From positions 25,785,117 to 25,849,116 of the forward strand of contig CM042181.1 of assembly GCA_023376005.1 (NCBI GenBank): a stretch of 64,000 nt of DNA, read 5' to 3'. Both the position numbers and the translations under genes were made by a program. This document shows positions 21,525 through 32,607 of this stretch, one piece after another; positions within the stretch are counted from its first letter, which is position 1, and every line of letters starts with the position of its first letter. Below the pieces are notes generated by a model. It was not told the DNA's origin, ran no database searches, and saw nothing but the letters and a program-made list of their open reading frames with translations. The DNA comes from Doryteuthis pealeii. Taxonomy: Eukaryota; Mollusca; Cephalopoda; Myopsida; Loliginidae.

Positions 21525-22100
21525 CCGTTTTGTTTTGTTTTATGGCATATCAACCTCAGTGGGTCATTTAATGCTGGCAAAGTTTAGAAATAAATTCAGT
21601 CTTAATGGATACTCATTTTTTTTTAAAACCTGTTTTTCTATGTAACCCATAGATGGGACCCTAACAGATACTACCACTCCGGGTCAGAGTGGACCAGGGA
21701 GCAATGGTGATGAAGGGGTGCTCCACATTCCCCAAACCTCCAAAACTGGAACCTCACCATGAGAGAGTTTAATGTTATTCCCAGGACATGTAGATCCTCA
21801 GCTACCGCCTTCTATCACCCATGTGATAAAAAGGGTTGGGGCTTGCCATAAGGGCAATATGGTTGGGGCAATCATATAGGTGCTAGGGCTTGATGTGACC
21901 AGCCAATTGGTCAGAGGAGGCCTCTCCAACCACCTGTTTAGCCCAAGTAAGGGCCAAAGTGGAGTACTGCATGTCATGGACAGTTCAGCCACCTGGGTTC
22001 CATCCTTAAGCATCATGGGTTGCTACAGATGGCCCCATTGGGGGAGTCTTACCCCTCTGCAGTGGTGCAGCCCCAGCCAACAGAGCTGAGAATCTGTTGG
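21525..22100 (-). repeat. Interspersed repeat A copy
   Basis: Nearly complete copy, from TTTTGTTTTATGGCATATCA through CCACCTGTTTAGCCCAAGTA to CAGCCCCAGCCAACAG. A 72-codon open stretch on - is only a fragment of the repeat. Confidence 0.7.
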
Positions 22101-22227
22101 GACTCAGATTCATCTAGTAAAAACAAATGAAAATAATAATATTACTGCTGTAAGATTAGTTTTAAAAAATTGCAGACAAAAAACTGAGATGTGGTTTGTA
22201 TTAAGTGTAAATAAAATAAAAATTAAC

Positions 22228-22360
22228 CTGGAATTTCCAAATTGTTTTGTAAAGGATCAAAATTTGCCAACCAGGAGCTGTACTCCTTCAAGGTTTTGGG
22301 GTCTGGAGAACCAAATACTGACATCAGAGCTTTCAGTTTTTTGTTACACTGCACAAAATC
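22228..22360 (-). CDS. PRKDC: DNA-PKcs exon i (linker to kinase N-lobe)
   Basis: Acceptor TTTCTCAG, donor GTTAAT; 44 codons plus one base. Encodes DFVQCNKKLKALMSVFGSP, then KEYSSWLANF and ending NNLEIPG. The human equivalent has CSPWMSDF followed by RNELEIPGQY, so the LEIPG motif at the start of the kinase region is preserved. From this exon on, the gene is present only once in the window. Confidence 0.95.
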
Positions 22361-22439
22361 CTGAGAAAAAAGAAAAAAAAAAGAAAAAACAAAAGGTAGG
22401 GTTACAATTTGATTTTAAGGGAAATTTTAAGTATTTACA

Positions 22440-22590
22440 TTTTTCTGTCTGTTGTCCTCATCTTTGTTATATACAAAAGGTTTCAGCTGATGTACCCTCT
22501 GACCTTGAGGTGTTTCTTGTCGAACTCGGGAGCCTTCATGTTGTAATTGGCAACCTTCATGGAACTACTTAATCCATTGGGGGAGATTGT
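22440..22590 (-). repeat. Penelope-like 3' repeat, diverged
   Basis: GTTGTCCTCATCTTTGTTAT, TTTCAGCTGATGTACCCTCT and TTGTCGAACTCGGGAGCCTT match the left copies of the paired elements. Confidence 0.6.
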
Positions 22591-23870
22591 ATAACCTGTC
22601 GGTCGCTACCAAGCTAAAGGGCTCACAGAATCTCCGAAATTGGCCGTCAAGATTGGATTTTCTGCATCAACCAAGGATTGCAGGGTCTCTATAATTGCCG
22701 CAAGTCTAGCCGAATGCCCATGTTGTGCTAAGATCTCAAACGACTAGAAATCTGCTATAGAAACTGATTTCCAAGGTTAACAGTGGCCTAGTGGTCACAT
22801 AAAAATAACAACTCTTTTTCTTCAAACTTAACAAAATTTATATTCAAATAACAAAAGAATACAAACAATTATTTCTCAAGGCTTGTGGGAGTGATGGACC
22901 CGTAATCAAGGTGTTCTGTCGAATAAGTTATTCGAATAGGTTGGCTGAAGTCAGTTTATCTGTCGGCTACCAGTATTTGCGTTAATCTTCTCAGCTAGCC
23001 CGATCTGCTCATGTGATCCTCAAGCAATCACAACTTCATCTGCACTCCAGCCTGGTCTGGCTTCATCTGCCCTCAAACCAAAAACGTCTTAGTTAAATAA
23101 TATTTCAATCGGAACAATTTTATTTCCAGCCGGCATGAAGATATCAGGAACTTTCTCTGCACCTCCCACTCCAGCAGGGCAACCGCCCACTTCCAGTTCC
23201 AACCAGCCAATCGAATTCACTTCCGCCAAATCGACAGGGGCCTCAGTTCTTCCGGCTACTTGAGTGTTTTTTTAAATTTGATTTTCTTTCATTCCGATTT
23301 TCAACAAGAGTTTATCACCTTTCTTAAGTGGGAAGGAAAACAATAAAAAGATTCTCTTCCCGACAATCATAGTCAATTTCTTCCGGGCGACATCAGTCTG
23401 GTTATATCAAAAGAGCTATCTCCAGCCTCGATCTCTGGATATCCTGTTCCGCGTAGTCTGGCCACTTCAAAAACCTGTCTCCGACCGCCGCCGATTCTCG
23501 CCTCTGGGAGTTCCGACCCATTTGAGATTTTTACTTCTGATAGGGTCATTTCATAGCCACCATCTGCTTTGACCCTCCGGTCTAGGTCACCCGGTGAATT
23601 ACATTTCCGTTTCCTTTCTTTCTTCTTTCCAATTTCAAAACCCGAATCAGGTCACAATTGTTCTCATTCCATTAGCCATGACCGGGTACAAGTGTTAAGA
23701 TATGTTAAGTGCAGAATAAACATCATACTCAATAAAAGAATTCCAATTACCATCGAATTGGCAGACAAGTCAACAAAAACGCCATAACTCAATACGAATC
23801 TTACCTTGTTGCAAGCCTACTGCAAAATGACAGGTTATTTACAAAACACCATAACACCACGTTTATACTT
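22590..23870. other. GC-richer unclassified insert
   Basis: About 1.3 kb of clearly higher GC than its surroundings, bordered by Penelope-like sequence on the left and GAATAAACATCATACTCAAT plus ACCATCGAATTGGCAGACAA on the right. The latter resembles 16,100-16,180. No long ORF on either strand. Probably part of a retroelement, family not recognised. Confidence 0.45.
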
Positions 23871-23889
23871 ACATTTATGTATATATATA

Positions 23890-24165
23890 TACATATCTCC
23901 ACATGAGCAGGATGTGAACCAAGGTCAATTTCTTAAGTGGAATTTAACAGGTTTTAATTCAGAGTTTTCCTTCTAGACTGATTACCTAGCCATTAATATG
24001 GTTAAATCTGCCCTACTATTTGCTTATAGCTGGAGGGAGAGTAGTTGGATTCATACCTTTCTCAAGGGTATTAGTGCTATGTGAAATGCAAATAGCTTCA
24101 TCCAGGATTTGAACTCGAGTCCATTTCCTACAACTCTAATCATTACACCATGCACCTCCTTATAT
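23890..24165 (-). mobile_element. tRNA-derived SINE, family 2
   Basis: On the - strand: GGAGGTGCATGGTGTAATGA (box A-like) and GAGTTCAAATCC (box B-like), then TGCATTTCACATAGCACTAA, AAAGGTATGAATCCAACTAC and AATTGACCTTGGTTCACATC. Other copies: 20,276-20,495 (-), 28,290-28,520 (+), 43,955-44,195 (-), 56,575-56,800 (-). Confidence 0.75.
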
Positions 24166-24761
24166 TTTTGTAGCTGTTCCTCAAGAATTTGGGTTTTTAT
24201 TTAATTTTCAATGATATCTTAGCTTTAACCTCATGTTCATGTATTTGTTAAACAAAGTTTGAGATTAATTAAGACAATTAAAAAAATTTTAAGGTAAATA
24301 ATAAAAACATCTAATAAAAAAAAAAAATGTTACTGATAATATAACATCCTTTAATATTTTTTTTTAATTTGGAGTTTCTGACTCTGGCACAGTTAAATAG
24401 ACAGATAAGTGACATTAGGTTTAAGGTACCAAGAAATATGACTGATGTCCGAATTGTATCCGGTTGAAGACACACTTTTGGAATTTAATTGTTCAGTAAC
24501 AAAATTAAGCAAATGACTTGAAACTTATTTTCATTTGGACAGTGAATGTAAGTAGGAGATTTTTATATCATTTTTTTGTTCATTACAACAGAATTAATGA
24601 AAATTTTCAGATGGGCTTTTCTGGACATGCACCAAATTCTGTTAGTAACAAATTCAAACAGACCACCATTATTGGAAGCCATAATGAACTTCAATATAGA
24701 AACATAAATTTTATGTGTTCATATGTTTATGTACAAAAGTGTGATCAGACATTTGGCTAAG

Positions 24762-24975
24762 AAGCATTTGGTTGAACTGACATGTGGCCGACAGACAGTT
24801 CATCAAAAAGCACTTGGTTGAACTGACACATGGCCGACAAACAGTTCATCAAAAGGCACTTGGTTGCACTGACACGTTGACAGACGGTTCACCAAAAGGC
24901 ACTTGGTTGAACTGACACGTTGCCGACAGACAGTTCACCAAAAGGCACTTGGTTGCACTGACATGTTGCCGAGAC
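24762..24975. repeat. Minisatellite, about 47-bp unit, 4-5 copies
   Basis: Unit contains GCACTTGGTTGAACTGACAC, TTGCCGACAGACAGTTCA and CCAAAAG, with substitutions and one short unit. Confidence 0.88.
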
Positions 24976-25257
24976 TTTTCATTGAAAAATGAAGAAAAAC
25001 ATTGTTGACTTCATATGTTATTTTATCCAAAATATTTCAAGATTTTAAATGGTTTTATACTTATTATTTCAGAAAATAGATTAATTTTTTGATGAGTATT
25101 AAAAAAATGTTTTTACATAAAATGAAAAAACAATAAATATTAGATTATACAATTCATTTATCAAGAACAAGAAATTTTAAATTATTCTAAACTTTATTAT
25201 TCATAAAAAACAAACAAGCAGCAATAAATGATTTGATATTAAATTTTATATAATTAC

Positions 25258-25326
25258 CTGCAAATACATTGATTTTAGCTTTTCTCCTTTTTTCCCAAAA
25301 AGTCCTTCAAACTTTGAACGGAATTC
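25258..25326 (-). CDS. PRKDC: DNA-PKcs exon h, intact copy
   Basis: Acceptor TTTTATAG, donor GTAATT; 23 codons in phase 0. Encodes EFRSKFEGLFGKKGEKLKS and MYLQ, matching the human FRRKFIQTFGKEFDKHFG region upstream of the N-lobe. The second snapback of the assembly falls inside the other copy of this exon (59,738 onward), so this is the only complete clean copy. Confidence 0.93.
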
Positions 25327-25329
25327 CTA

Positions 25330-26690
25330 TAAAACAATGCAAATATATTTAAGACTTATCTGTATATGAAAAGATGATGTGCATCCCCCCCCCCCAAAAA
25401 AAAATCAAAATGGTGGTATTAGCACTAACAAAAGTTGAAAAGTTCTTGTGTCAAAGGTCACAATCATCATCATCAACATTATTATTAATAAATTGGAGAC
25501 CCTAAATTTTATTCAACATTTAATTGAATTATGCCATTATTTCAATAATGAAGGGGTCAACTTTTTTAACTCAATCCTGTAAGTCTTAAGCAGTTGATTA
25601 TTGAAATTAAACTTATGTGATTTGTTTTCAACAGTTAACTCTTTAAACTATAACCACAGATTCATGAAAGATTTCTGAAGAATAAAACTTTGAATCTCCA
25701 TTCTATCTAATTTTTTAACCCCTTAGAAATTAAAATACAACTCAGAAGTTAACCTTTTTTTTTGGGGGGGGGGGTTGTCTTTTGAAACATTTGTCAATTG
25801 GTGCATAAGGGTTAATATTTGGTTTGCAGTAAGGGTAATAAAAATTTATAGACATGTGTAAAGACCAGTACATGCAAAAACCTGAAACCACAAATATGGG
25901 TTAAAACGAAAGAAAGTGGGGATTATTCATTTAAAGTCTGTTTTAAAGGTAATTTAGTTATAGAATTAATGACTTAGATTAAAGTTTAATTATTAAACTT
26001 TCAAATAAATTATCAAATATGAATAAATACCATATTTATCAAAAATTTGGTAAAATATAAAATAAATAGTTGTATAAACTATCCATGTTTGTCTGTCATT
26101 AGATAACACATTTGGGAGAGAAAATGATATAGCTTATATATTAAAAACTATTTTAATTATTCTTAATATCTAATTTTAGGCACATTTGCTAGACAAAAAC
26201 AAATTTATTCATTAAAAAATCTTCATTTATTTTTCTTGTTTACAACAATCTTATTTTGTGATTTGTGTACCAGAAAAGAATTACCCTTAAAAAAAATCCA
26301 ACTTCATAAAATTTAACATTAATGCAAAACTAGCAGCTACTTTTAATTTTTACTTGCTATTTTGTTTGGCTGACTTCATTTATTTACTTAATAAATATAT
26401 ATTTAGTATATATGTCTCTAATCTTTTTCAGGGTAATAAATATGTGTTAGCTTTGGTTTTTGTTCAAACGCGTTATACAAAGAGAAAATATACATTAGTA
26501 TTTCTATCAATCAGTAAAATCTTCTAGTGTTATTGGTATTGTCCATTTTTTTTATCAGGTGTTGGAGACATAGTATTTGGAATTTCTTTACCAGTTTCCA
26601 TTGTTTAGCCTCTATTGTGGAAGATTTTGGTACAATTAATGTTCAATATATGTGAAATAATAATAGAAAACAATTTTGTCATAGATGCAG
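25330..26690. other. Intron g-h stretch, nothing recognised
   Basis: AT-rich with poly-C and poly-G runs at 25,386 and 25,765. Its mirror is 58,400-59,737 and its third copy 59,890-61,260. No exon or repeat family recognised. Confidence 0.6.
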
Positions 26691-27064
26691 TGCCACATTG
26701 GGATATTGATCTTGCTATGAAAAAATCAGAAATCAGCAATAACTTAAAATTGATTAAGTTTAAGAATTTTATGATAGCATTTCTGGATTCCTTGGGCAAA
26801 AATGCTTTTATAAACCCATTCTTAGGAGTAGGGAAGCTCTAGAACTCATTTTACAGAGAATAATAGATTACAAACAGTCATCATTTTTTGCAACAAATAA
26901 ATTTGGAGAGCTAAAAATCAACATAACTCTGCTAATTTTTTGGGTTGGAAGCTCAAATTTTGAGGATTGTCTAACTTGAACATTACTGGGACCTGGACAA
27001 AGTTTTTTAAAAAATTGAGGGTGTGGGTGACAGCCTGGATGATTTGATGTGGAATTACCCAGTT
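26690..27064. mobile_element. Solo arm of the foldback family of 2,489-3,258
   Basis: GGAGTAGGGAAGCTCTAGAA, AAATTTGGAGAGCTAAAAAT and CCTGGATGATTTGATGTGGA match the right arm at 2,940-3,258. The other arm is missing. Mirrored at 58,021-58,400. Confidence 0.75.
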
Positions 27065-27271
27065 ATAATTGAGAAATGGTTGTTGCTGTTTGAGTTGTCA
27101 TGTACTCTCCAGGGGTAATCTAGAACGATTTGAGTATTGCAGGGAGATCATAGCTTTGAAATACGGGTCTCTTTAGTAATAACAATTTGAATAGTTTCTT
27201 ATTGAAATTACCCCACTAAGTATTAATATAAAAACAATTTTCTAAATCTTATCAAATGAACAGGGACTTAC

Positions 27272-27445
27272 CTTGGCAAAACGTTTGCAATAGGGACCTG
27301 AATCTTCAAATGAAGACTGAGAACTATGACCGCTTTTAGTCGTCTCAGAAAAGTTGAATAATTTGTCATACATGACTAAATAGGAATCCACAGCTTTTTG
27401 TCTGTCATTGCTTTTCATTATAACCGTCATTTCTTGAAACCAGTC
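27272..27445 (-). CDS. PRKDC: DNA-PKcs exon g, intact copy
   Basis: Acceptor TTTTTTTAG, donor GTAAGT; 58 codons, phase 0 at both ends. Encodes DWFQEMTVIMKSNDRQKAV, a segment SYLVMYDKLFNFSETTK, and ends DSGPYCKRFAK. It corresponds to the human linker starting KDW and containing MYERMYAALGD, just before the kinase domain. The + copy at 57,639-57,813 has one extra A in TGCAAAACG and is frameshifted near its end; the third copy at 61,833-62,010 has further indels. Confidence 0.95.
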
Positions 27446-27709
27446 CTAAAAAAAAGAATTCGTTTAAAGGCAATTATATTTACTTGTAAATATATGCACA
27501 CTCCGGGTGGTAGTATTTAGGTTTTAATCTAATAAAATATCATATTAAATTAGAAAGGTTAATGAAACTAAATAAGAATGCAGAAAAAAAGATTTGAAAC
27601 AGAGTGGGGTATAATCGAAATATAGAACAATTTGGGGTAATGTGATGTAAGCAGTGATGTAGTTTTGGTTACAGACAAATAGAGACCGAATCTCCATTAT
27701 GTATAAAAA

Positions 27710-28285
27710 CTAGCAAATATATGCACCCTCTGGGTGGTAGTATTTAAGTTTTAATGTAATAAAATATATTAAATTAGAAAGGTTAATGAAACTAAATAAG
27801 AATGCAGATAAAAAGATTTGAAACAGAGGGAGGTATAATTGAAAAATAGAACAACTGAAACTTACTCTTCCATCACTCCCATCTTTCATTGCTACATTTT
27901 CCTAATTCAAATATTTAGTTAAAATAGGAAGTAATGAATAAAACTAGTTATTTCTTCTTGTTAATGGATTTATCTCCCTATATTTTTGCTCATATTCATT
28001 AAGATAAAACCAAACAATTAGATATCAATAATACTAGGCACATATTTAATAAAATAAAATTTTTAATATCAATATGCAAATTAGCCTTCCCGTTCACACT
28101 TTAAACCACCATTTTGTTGTATATATAAATACAATTGCATGATATTTGTATGTGGATATGGTTAAGAGTATCAATAATGTAAAACAATTTTATTAATAAT
28201 GGAGGTTTCAATAAAAATAAAATAATGGAGAATGTGATGTAAATAACTAAGGGAATTGTGACTCTGATAGTAATATAGTTTTGGT
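27710..28285 (-). mobile_element. Non-autonomous Helitron-like element, with a partial one beside it
   Basis: The 3' end on - has TGGGTGGT/ACCACCCAGAGGGTGCAT near 27,730 and TATATTTGCTAG ending at 27,710 with T next to it. A second partial copy (27,490-27,705) is nested head to tail with its CAAG end. Mirrored at 56,815-57,600, third copy at 62,050-62,870. Confidence 0.72.
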
Positions 28286-28289
28286 TACA

Positions 28290-28520
28290 ACTGAGTTCAA
28301 ATCGTGGACGAGGCTGTTTGCATTTCACATAGTACTAATACTCTTGGGAAAGGTAGGCATCCAACTATTCTGCCTCAACCTATGAGTAAATAGTAGGAGA
28401 GACTGAGGTCTTTAACCTTCATGGCAACAGGTCAAAGAGAATGAAAACTTAGAATTCAAACCTGGTAAACACTGGTTAAAATATTGACCTTGTGTCACAT
28501 CCTGCTTGTGCAGAGGGGTT
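28290..28520 (+). mobile_element. tRNA-derived SINE, family 2 (5'-truncated)
   Basis: Starts in box B (GAGTTCAAATCG), then GGCTGTTTGCATTTCACATA, TTGGGAAAGGTAGGCATCCA and ATTGACCTTGTGTCACATCC, ending at a (GT)n(TA)n tract. Confidence 0.7.
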
Positions 28521-28535
28521 TGGGGTGTGTGTATT

Positions 28536-28583
<48 letters not shown>

Positions 28584-28584
<1 letters not shown>

Positions 28585-28947
28585 TAGCAAAATTACCTGG
28601 TCCATGACCGGACTATATATAAAGATTGGACCATAAATAGGCGAGAGATTCCGAGCTGAATGGCTTAGACAGCGATTTTGTTCACTAAAATTAAACTAAA
28701 CTGCTGGTATAGCTATAATAGAAAGCAGGCAGCGAACAATATTTTATAATCAGCAGCAGCTGGTATACAGACATTTCCGCAAATCAATTGATTTTGGTTT
28801 AATTAATTATATCCTTTAATCAGTAAAAATCAATAACCAAATTTGGCGTGTTTCTTAGTTAGAAGAATATTAAGGCGTATGCAAAATTTCAAATCTGAGT
28901 GACCTCCTGTTTTGATGTTATACGTTGACACGTACATACCAAACTTC

Positions 28948-28950
<3 letters not shown>
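28584..28950 (-). mobile_element. Second Helitron-like 3' end
   Basis: On the - strand CCGGTCATGGACCAGG forms a hairpin (GGTC/GACC), followed by TAATTTTGCTAG and T. The body runs up to a (TA)n tract; no clear TC start. Mirror copy near 56,480 ends CTAA, also within the CTRR consensus. Confidence 0.5.
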
Positions 28951-28992
<42 letters not shown>

Positions 28993-29098
28993 CCAAAAGT
29001 CCAGAGAAGAAATCTTCCTTACGACACAAGAGTTTTATTTAAAAAACTGTCGCAGTTTGAGAGCTCAATGTGTGCTCTTAATGTTAGTCACAGAGCAA

Positions 29099-29232
29099 AT
29101 ATATAAGTAAAGAAATAACAAAAGACTTAGAGATTTAGCTTTATAGTCTATATTTCATTATAGTCTATTTCAGCTTTCTGAAATAGACTATAACGCTCAA
29201 TCTCTAAGTCTTTTATTTCTTTACTTATATAT
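29099..29232. repeat. Near-perfect palindrome, hairpin MITE
   Basis: TATAAGTAAAGAAATAACAA, AGACTTAGAGATTTAGC and ATAGTCTATTTCAGC pair with the right half. Mirrored at 55,845-55,975, third copy at 63,680-63,810. Confidence 0.85.
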
Positions 29233-29239
29233 ATATATA

Positions 29240-29830
29240 TAAATGATTTTAGAAAAAATTATGGGTCTACCACAATTTCGATCAATACAATCTCTTCAAG
29301 ATCCTACATTATATTGGACTAAGTTGAAATTATTCAGTTGAACTGAGTCAAAAATATTTTACAATAGTGATGGTTGAATGTTATGTAAGTTCATATGTTT
29401 TCTTTTATAATTTTTATGGCTGTGTTTGGCTTAATTCTATTTATTTATTTATTTCCCTGTTCTTATCTCTGTATTGTTTTTAATTTAACTCCAATTACTA
29501 ATAATCGCTAGTATAAACAGTTATTTAAGAGTATAATTCTAACTTTATTTTTTAGATAGATTACTAATGCTACTACAACAGAAATGTTAAAGTGACACTC
29601 AGAAACCATATAAAGATGATTTACTGGGGAATAGAATAGAGTTAATCAAATCATTGACTGTCGATACAAATATTAACCAAATAAGTTAGGGTTATAAAAA
29701 ATATAAAGAGCTCAATACATTAGTAGAGAGGATATAGTAGAAAGGTATAGATAACCTACTTAAGTTTCACCAAAAAAGGATCATCAGGGTTAATTGTAAT
29801 GAATTAATTAAGAAATTGATAAATCAAAGA
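29240..29830. other. Intron f-g stretch, nothing recognised
   Basis: AT-rich sequence; no coding or repeat signature seen. Confidence 0.55.
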
Positions 29831-29834
29831 CAAT

Positions 29835-30175
29835 ATGGAAGTGAATAATACAATTATATTATTTATTAGGGGAGTAAACCCCAAAAGAAATCCGGAGCCA
29901 GGCTCCTTAAGATGGAGTAATGCTGAATTTCAGCGCTATACAGCAACTCCTGCGACACTGCCATTGCCAAACTGCATTGGTATCTTATCTTTCCTTTGGA
30001 TCACAGTGGCAGTGTGGAGAGGGAGGATCTGCTGCTTTGGCAACAGCCCATCCTCCATATAAACTTGCCCAGGCTTCATGGTTTAAAAAAAAAAAACCTT
30101 TTGGACACTACTCCATCGTCTTTCACAGACGGAAGGATGCCAACATTATTCACTTCCACAATTGTCTATAATTAA
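29835..30175 (+). repeat. Interspersed repeat K copy
   Basis: GGGGAGTAAACCCCAAAAGA, TCCTTTGGATCACAGTGGCA, CCATCGTCTTTCACAGACGG. The CATCGTC...GACGGAAGGATG ending is shared with the LINE tail at 30,740-31,255. Mirror copy at 54,930-55,240. Confidence 0.7.
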
Positions 30176-30330
30176 TGAATTTCTTTATTAATTCATTACA
30201 ATTATCCCTGATGTTCCGTTTTTGGTAAAACTTAAGTGGGTTATCTATCTATACCTTTCTACTACACACACACACACACACAGTCAATTAGTCTAAACAC
30301 CGTTGATAAAAAGATGATGAATTTACTTAC

Positions 30331-30424
30331 CTTATAAATGTTGACAGGATTTGACAATAACTCAAGACTGTTGATGAAATGTTGTACAGATTTTAACTCT
30401 TCACATCCCAACAAATTATTTAGT
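30331..30424 (-). CDS. PRKDC: DNA-PKcs exon f, inverted duplicate
   Basis: Reverse-complement copy of 54,658-54,751 with the same exon sequence and the same CACAACAG acceptor and GTAAGT donor. It lies in order between the - strand copies of exons e and g. I read it as the same locus assembled twice. Confidence 0.9.
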
Positions 30425-30739
30425 CTGTTGTGAAGGGAAATAAAAAGTTTAAATTTACAAATATATTGAAAATGTAGCTTGACCAGTCAAAAGTTAAAAC
30501 AAGAAAACAATAATAGTCTGATTTTTTAAAAAAAGGGTGTGTGCATGTGTGAACAAATATGCACTACTTTCACCATAACGCAGAGAAATACAAAGATTTG
30601 ACTCACAAAAATACACACATATATAAATGAATTGTAATTCCTGCATTTCTTAACAAGTGCATTGTCTTGAAGAAAAGAAGCAAACATGCTGCTTAGAAAC
30701 CAATGGTAACAATTGCACCTTAAATGTATTGTAAATTAT

Positions 30740-31255
30740 AATGAATAATATATTCTACGCATTCGCTGATGGGACAAAGTGTCCAACACAGACGTGCTGG
30801 AACGAGCAAACATAAACAGCATGCCCGCCATCATTTGCGAGAGACGCCTGCATTGGCTTGGCCACATCAGGAGGATGGACAAAGTCCGCATCCTCAAAGA
30901 CCTACTGTAGTTAGTAGAGGACACCCAACCGGTAGGGAGATCACACCTGTGCTTTAAAGATGTCTGCAAGAGGGACATGAAGACATGCCACATCGACATC
31001 AACACATGGGAGGCTTGACCATAAGACCTGGCGCCTCCTCGTCAAACAAGGAACAAAAAGGAGTGAAAAAGAGAGGAAAGAAGCCGCTGCAGAAAGGAGA
31101 GACAACAGCATCTCCAGCAAGCATCACCATTTGTTTGCAATCACTGCACCAGAGATTGACAGTCAAAAATTGGTCTGTTCAGCCACTCACGCAGTTGCAG
31201 ATAAAAAAAGTAGACACTACACCATCGTCTTTCACAGACGGAATGATGCTAACCA
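30740..31255 (+). mobile_element. LINE C-terminal fragment
   Basis: Encodes NTDVLERANINSMPAIIC, ERRLHWLGHIRRMDKVRI, then after a stop (TAG) CFKDVCKRDMKTCHIDINTW and RNKKE, the conserved tail of a non-LTR retrotransposon. It ends with a His/Cys-like region and ACCATCGTCTTTCACAGACG. Inactive. Mirror copy 53,832-54,330 (-). Confidence 0.8.
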
Positions 31256-31326
31256 ATGAATAATATATATTTATTACAAGAGAGACCTATGATTTATGTG
31301 GTAGAGACATTGTTTTTAAACAATTC

Positions 31327-31551
31327 TAGGACCATATGCCCTTTAGGCACCCCTTTTTGATCTACTTTTTCATTTACACTGTCAATATCCGGTTGTTTGT
31401 TAAGGATTAAGGTTAGGGCTTAGTTTTATAATTTAAAAAAAAATAATCCAAAAATCGTCTGTTAATAAACAACCGGATATTGACGGTGTAAATGAAAAAC
31501 ATGTCCTCTGAATCGAAATCAAAAAGGGGTGCCTAAAGGTCATATTGGTCC
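31327..31551. mobile_element. Foldback MITE, family E, best copy
   Basis: Arms GGACCATATG-CCTTTAGGCACCCC and GGGGTGCCTAAAGGTCATAT-GGTCC, inner arms TTTACACTGTCAATATCCGG/CCGGATATTGACGGTGTAAA. The loop holds GTTAAGGATTAAGGTTAGGG. Mirror copy at 53,538-53,766. Confidence 0.85.
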
Positions 31552-31606
31552 CAATCTTATTGGTTTAAACTGATGAATGGACAATAGAAAATCAATTAGA
31601 ACTTAC

Positions 31607-31695
31607 TTTTTAACAAACATTCATTCTCTTTTCCCTTGTGGAGTTGTAGAGAACTTGAAACCTTCTTGACTTGTCTTGAATGAATATACAACAGC
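31607..31695 (-). pseudogene. PRKDC: DNA-PKcs exon e, damaged inverted duplicate
   Basis: Counterpart of 53,395-53,483 with the same length, but CAAGGG for CAAGG and GAATGAATG for GAATGAAATG. The net frame is restored only after a TGA. Splice sites are intact. The two homopolymer-length differences are typical of long-read error. Confidence 0.82.
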
Positions 31696-32091
31696 CTGAA
31701 ACAATGAACATAAAAAAAAAACAATAATGAATTTCTGGAAGAAATTCTGGATCCGATTTCTAAAGAAACAAGATCTTATTTCTCAACAAAATCTATGTTT
31801 AAAAAAGGTACTGCACTTCCTCAGAAACACAGAACTGGAATTTTACCATTATATGCAGTTAGTGTCATACCCAAGATATCACCTATGGGGTGGGGGGTCT
31901 AACCCCTCTGTAAGTATATTCTTGTATATATTTAATTAGATTTCCATGACTACAGATAGCATATTGATTCTAAGTTAAATTGCAGGGGATTAACATACTG
32001 ATCCTAATCAGGTTGCGCAGATACTACACTCACATCCTAGCAAAAATTATGAAGAAAGAAAGAAACAAACAGAAAAAGTGATGCTGTTCAT

Positions 32092-32147
<56 letters not shown>

Positions 32148-32149
32148 CT

Positions 32150-32573
32150 GACCTTTTCACCATATGTAACATTGATGGAATGGAGAGCTTCCTCATAAAA
32201 TCACAATTGCGCTGGGCTGGTCATGTTTTGCGAATGCATGATGACAGAATACCAAAGATTCTCATGTATAGTCAGCTTGACAGTGGTCAAAGAAACTTTT
32301 GAGAGCACAGCACTTGATCGTAAAACATGGAGGACTTTGTGTTACAATGGTATCAAGAATTTTGCAGCATCGGAGGTCGTCAAGCTAGAGAAAGGACTAG
32401 AGCATTGGCTAATATCCCAGCAATACATTCTAATAATCCACACTCTGTTCCATCTTGGACTTCTTTGCAAATCATTGGCAGGGCTCAAATGTCACCAGCA
32501 ATTAATAACCACACGAAGTTAGATGAAAGAGGTTGTCGGAACCTCATACGTCGAAATCGATGGAGAGTCCATC

Positions 32574-32575
<2 letters not shown>
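32150..32575 (+). mobile_element. Second LINE C-terminal fragment
   Basis: Encodes NIDGMESFLIKSQLRWAGH and LRMHDDRIPKILMYSQLDSG, then in another frame MEDFVLQWYQEFC, GGRQARERTRALANI and ERGCRNLIRRNRWRVHH. Frame-broken and flanked by (TA)n on both sides. Mirror copy at 52,505-52,935 (-), third copy 36,215-36,640 (-). Confidence 0.75.

Positions 32576-32599
<24 letters not shown>

Positions 32600-32607
<8 letters not shown>

Noticed and set aside
24762..24975. CRISPR-like array
   Set aside because: Repeats are adjacent and degenerate without unique spacers, in eukaryotic intron sequence; it is a minisatellite.
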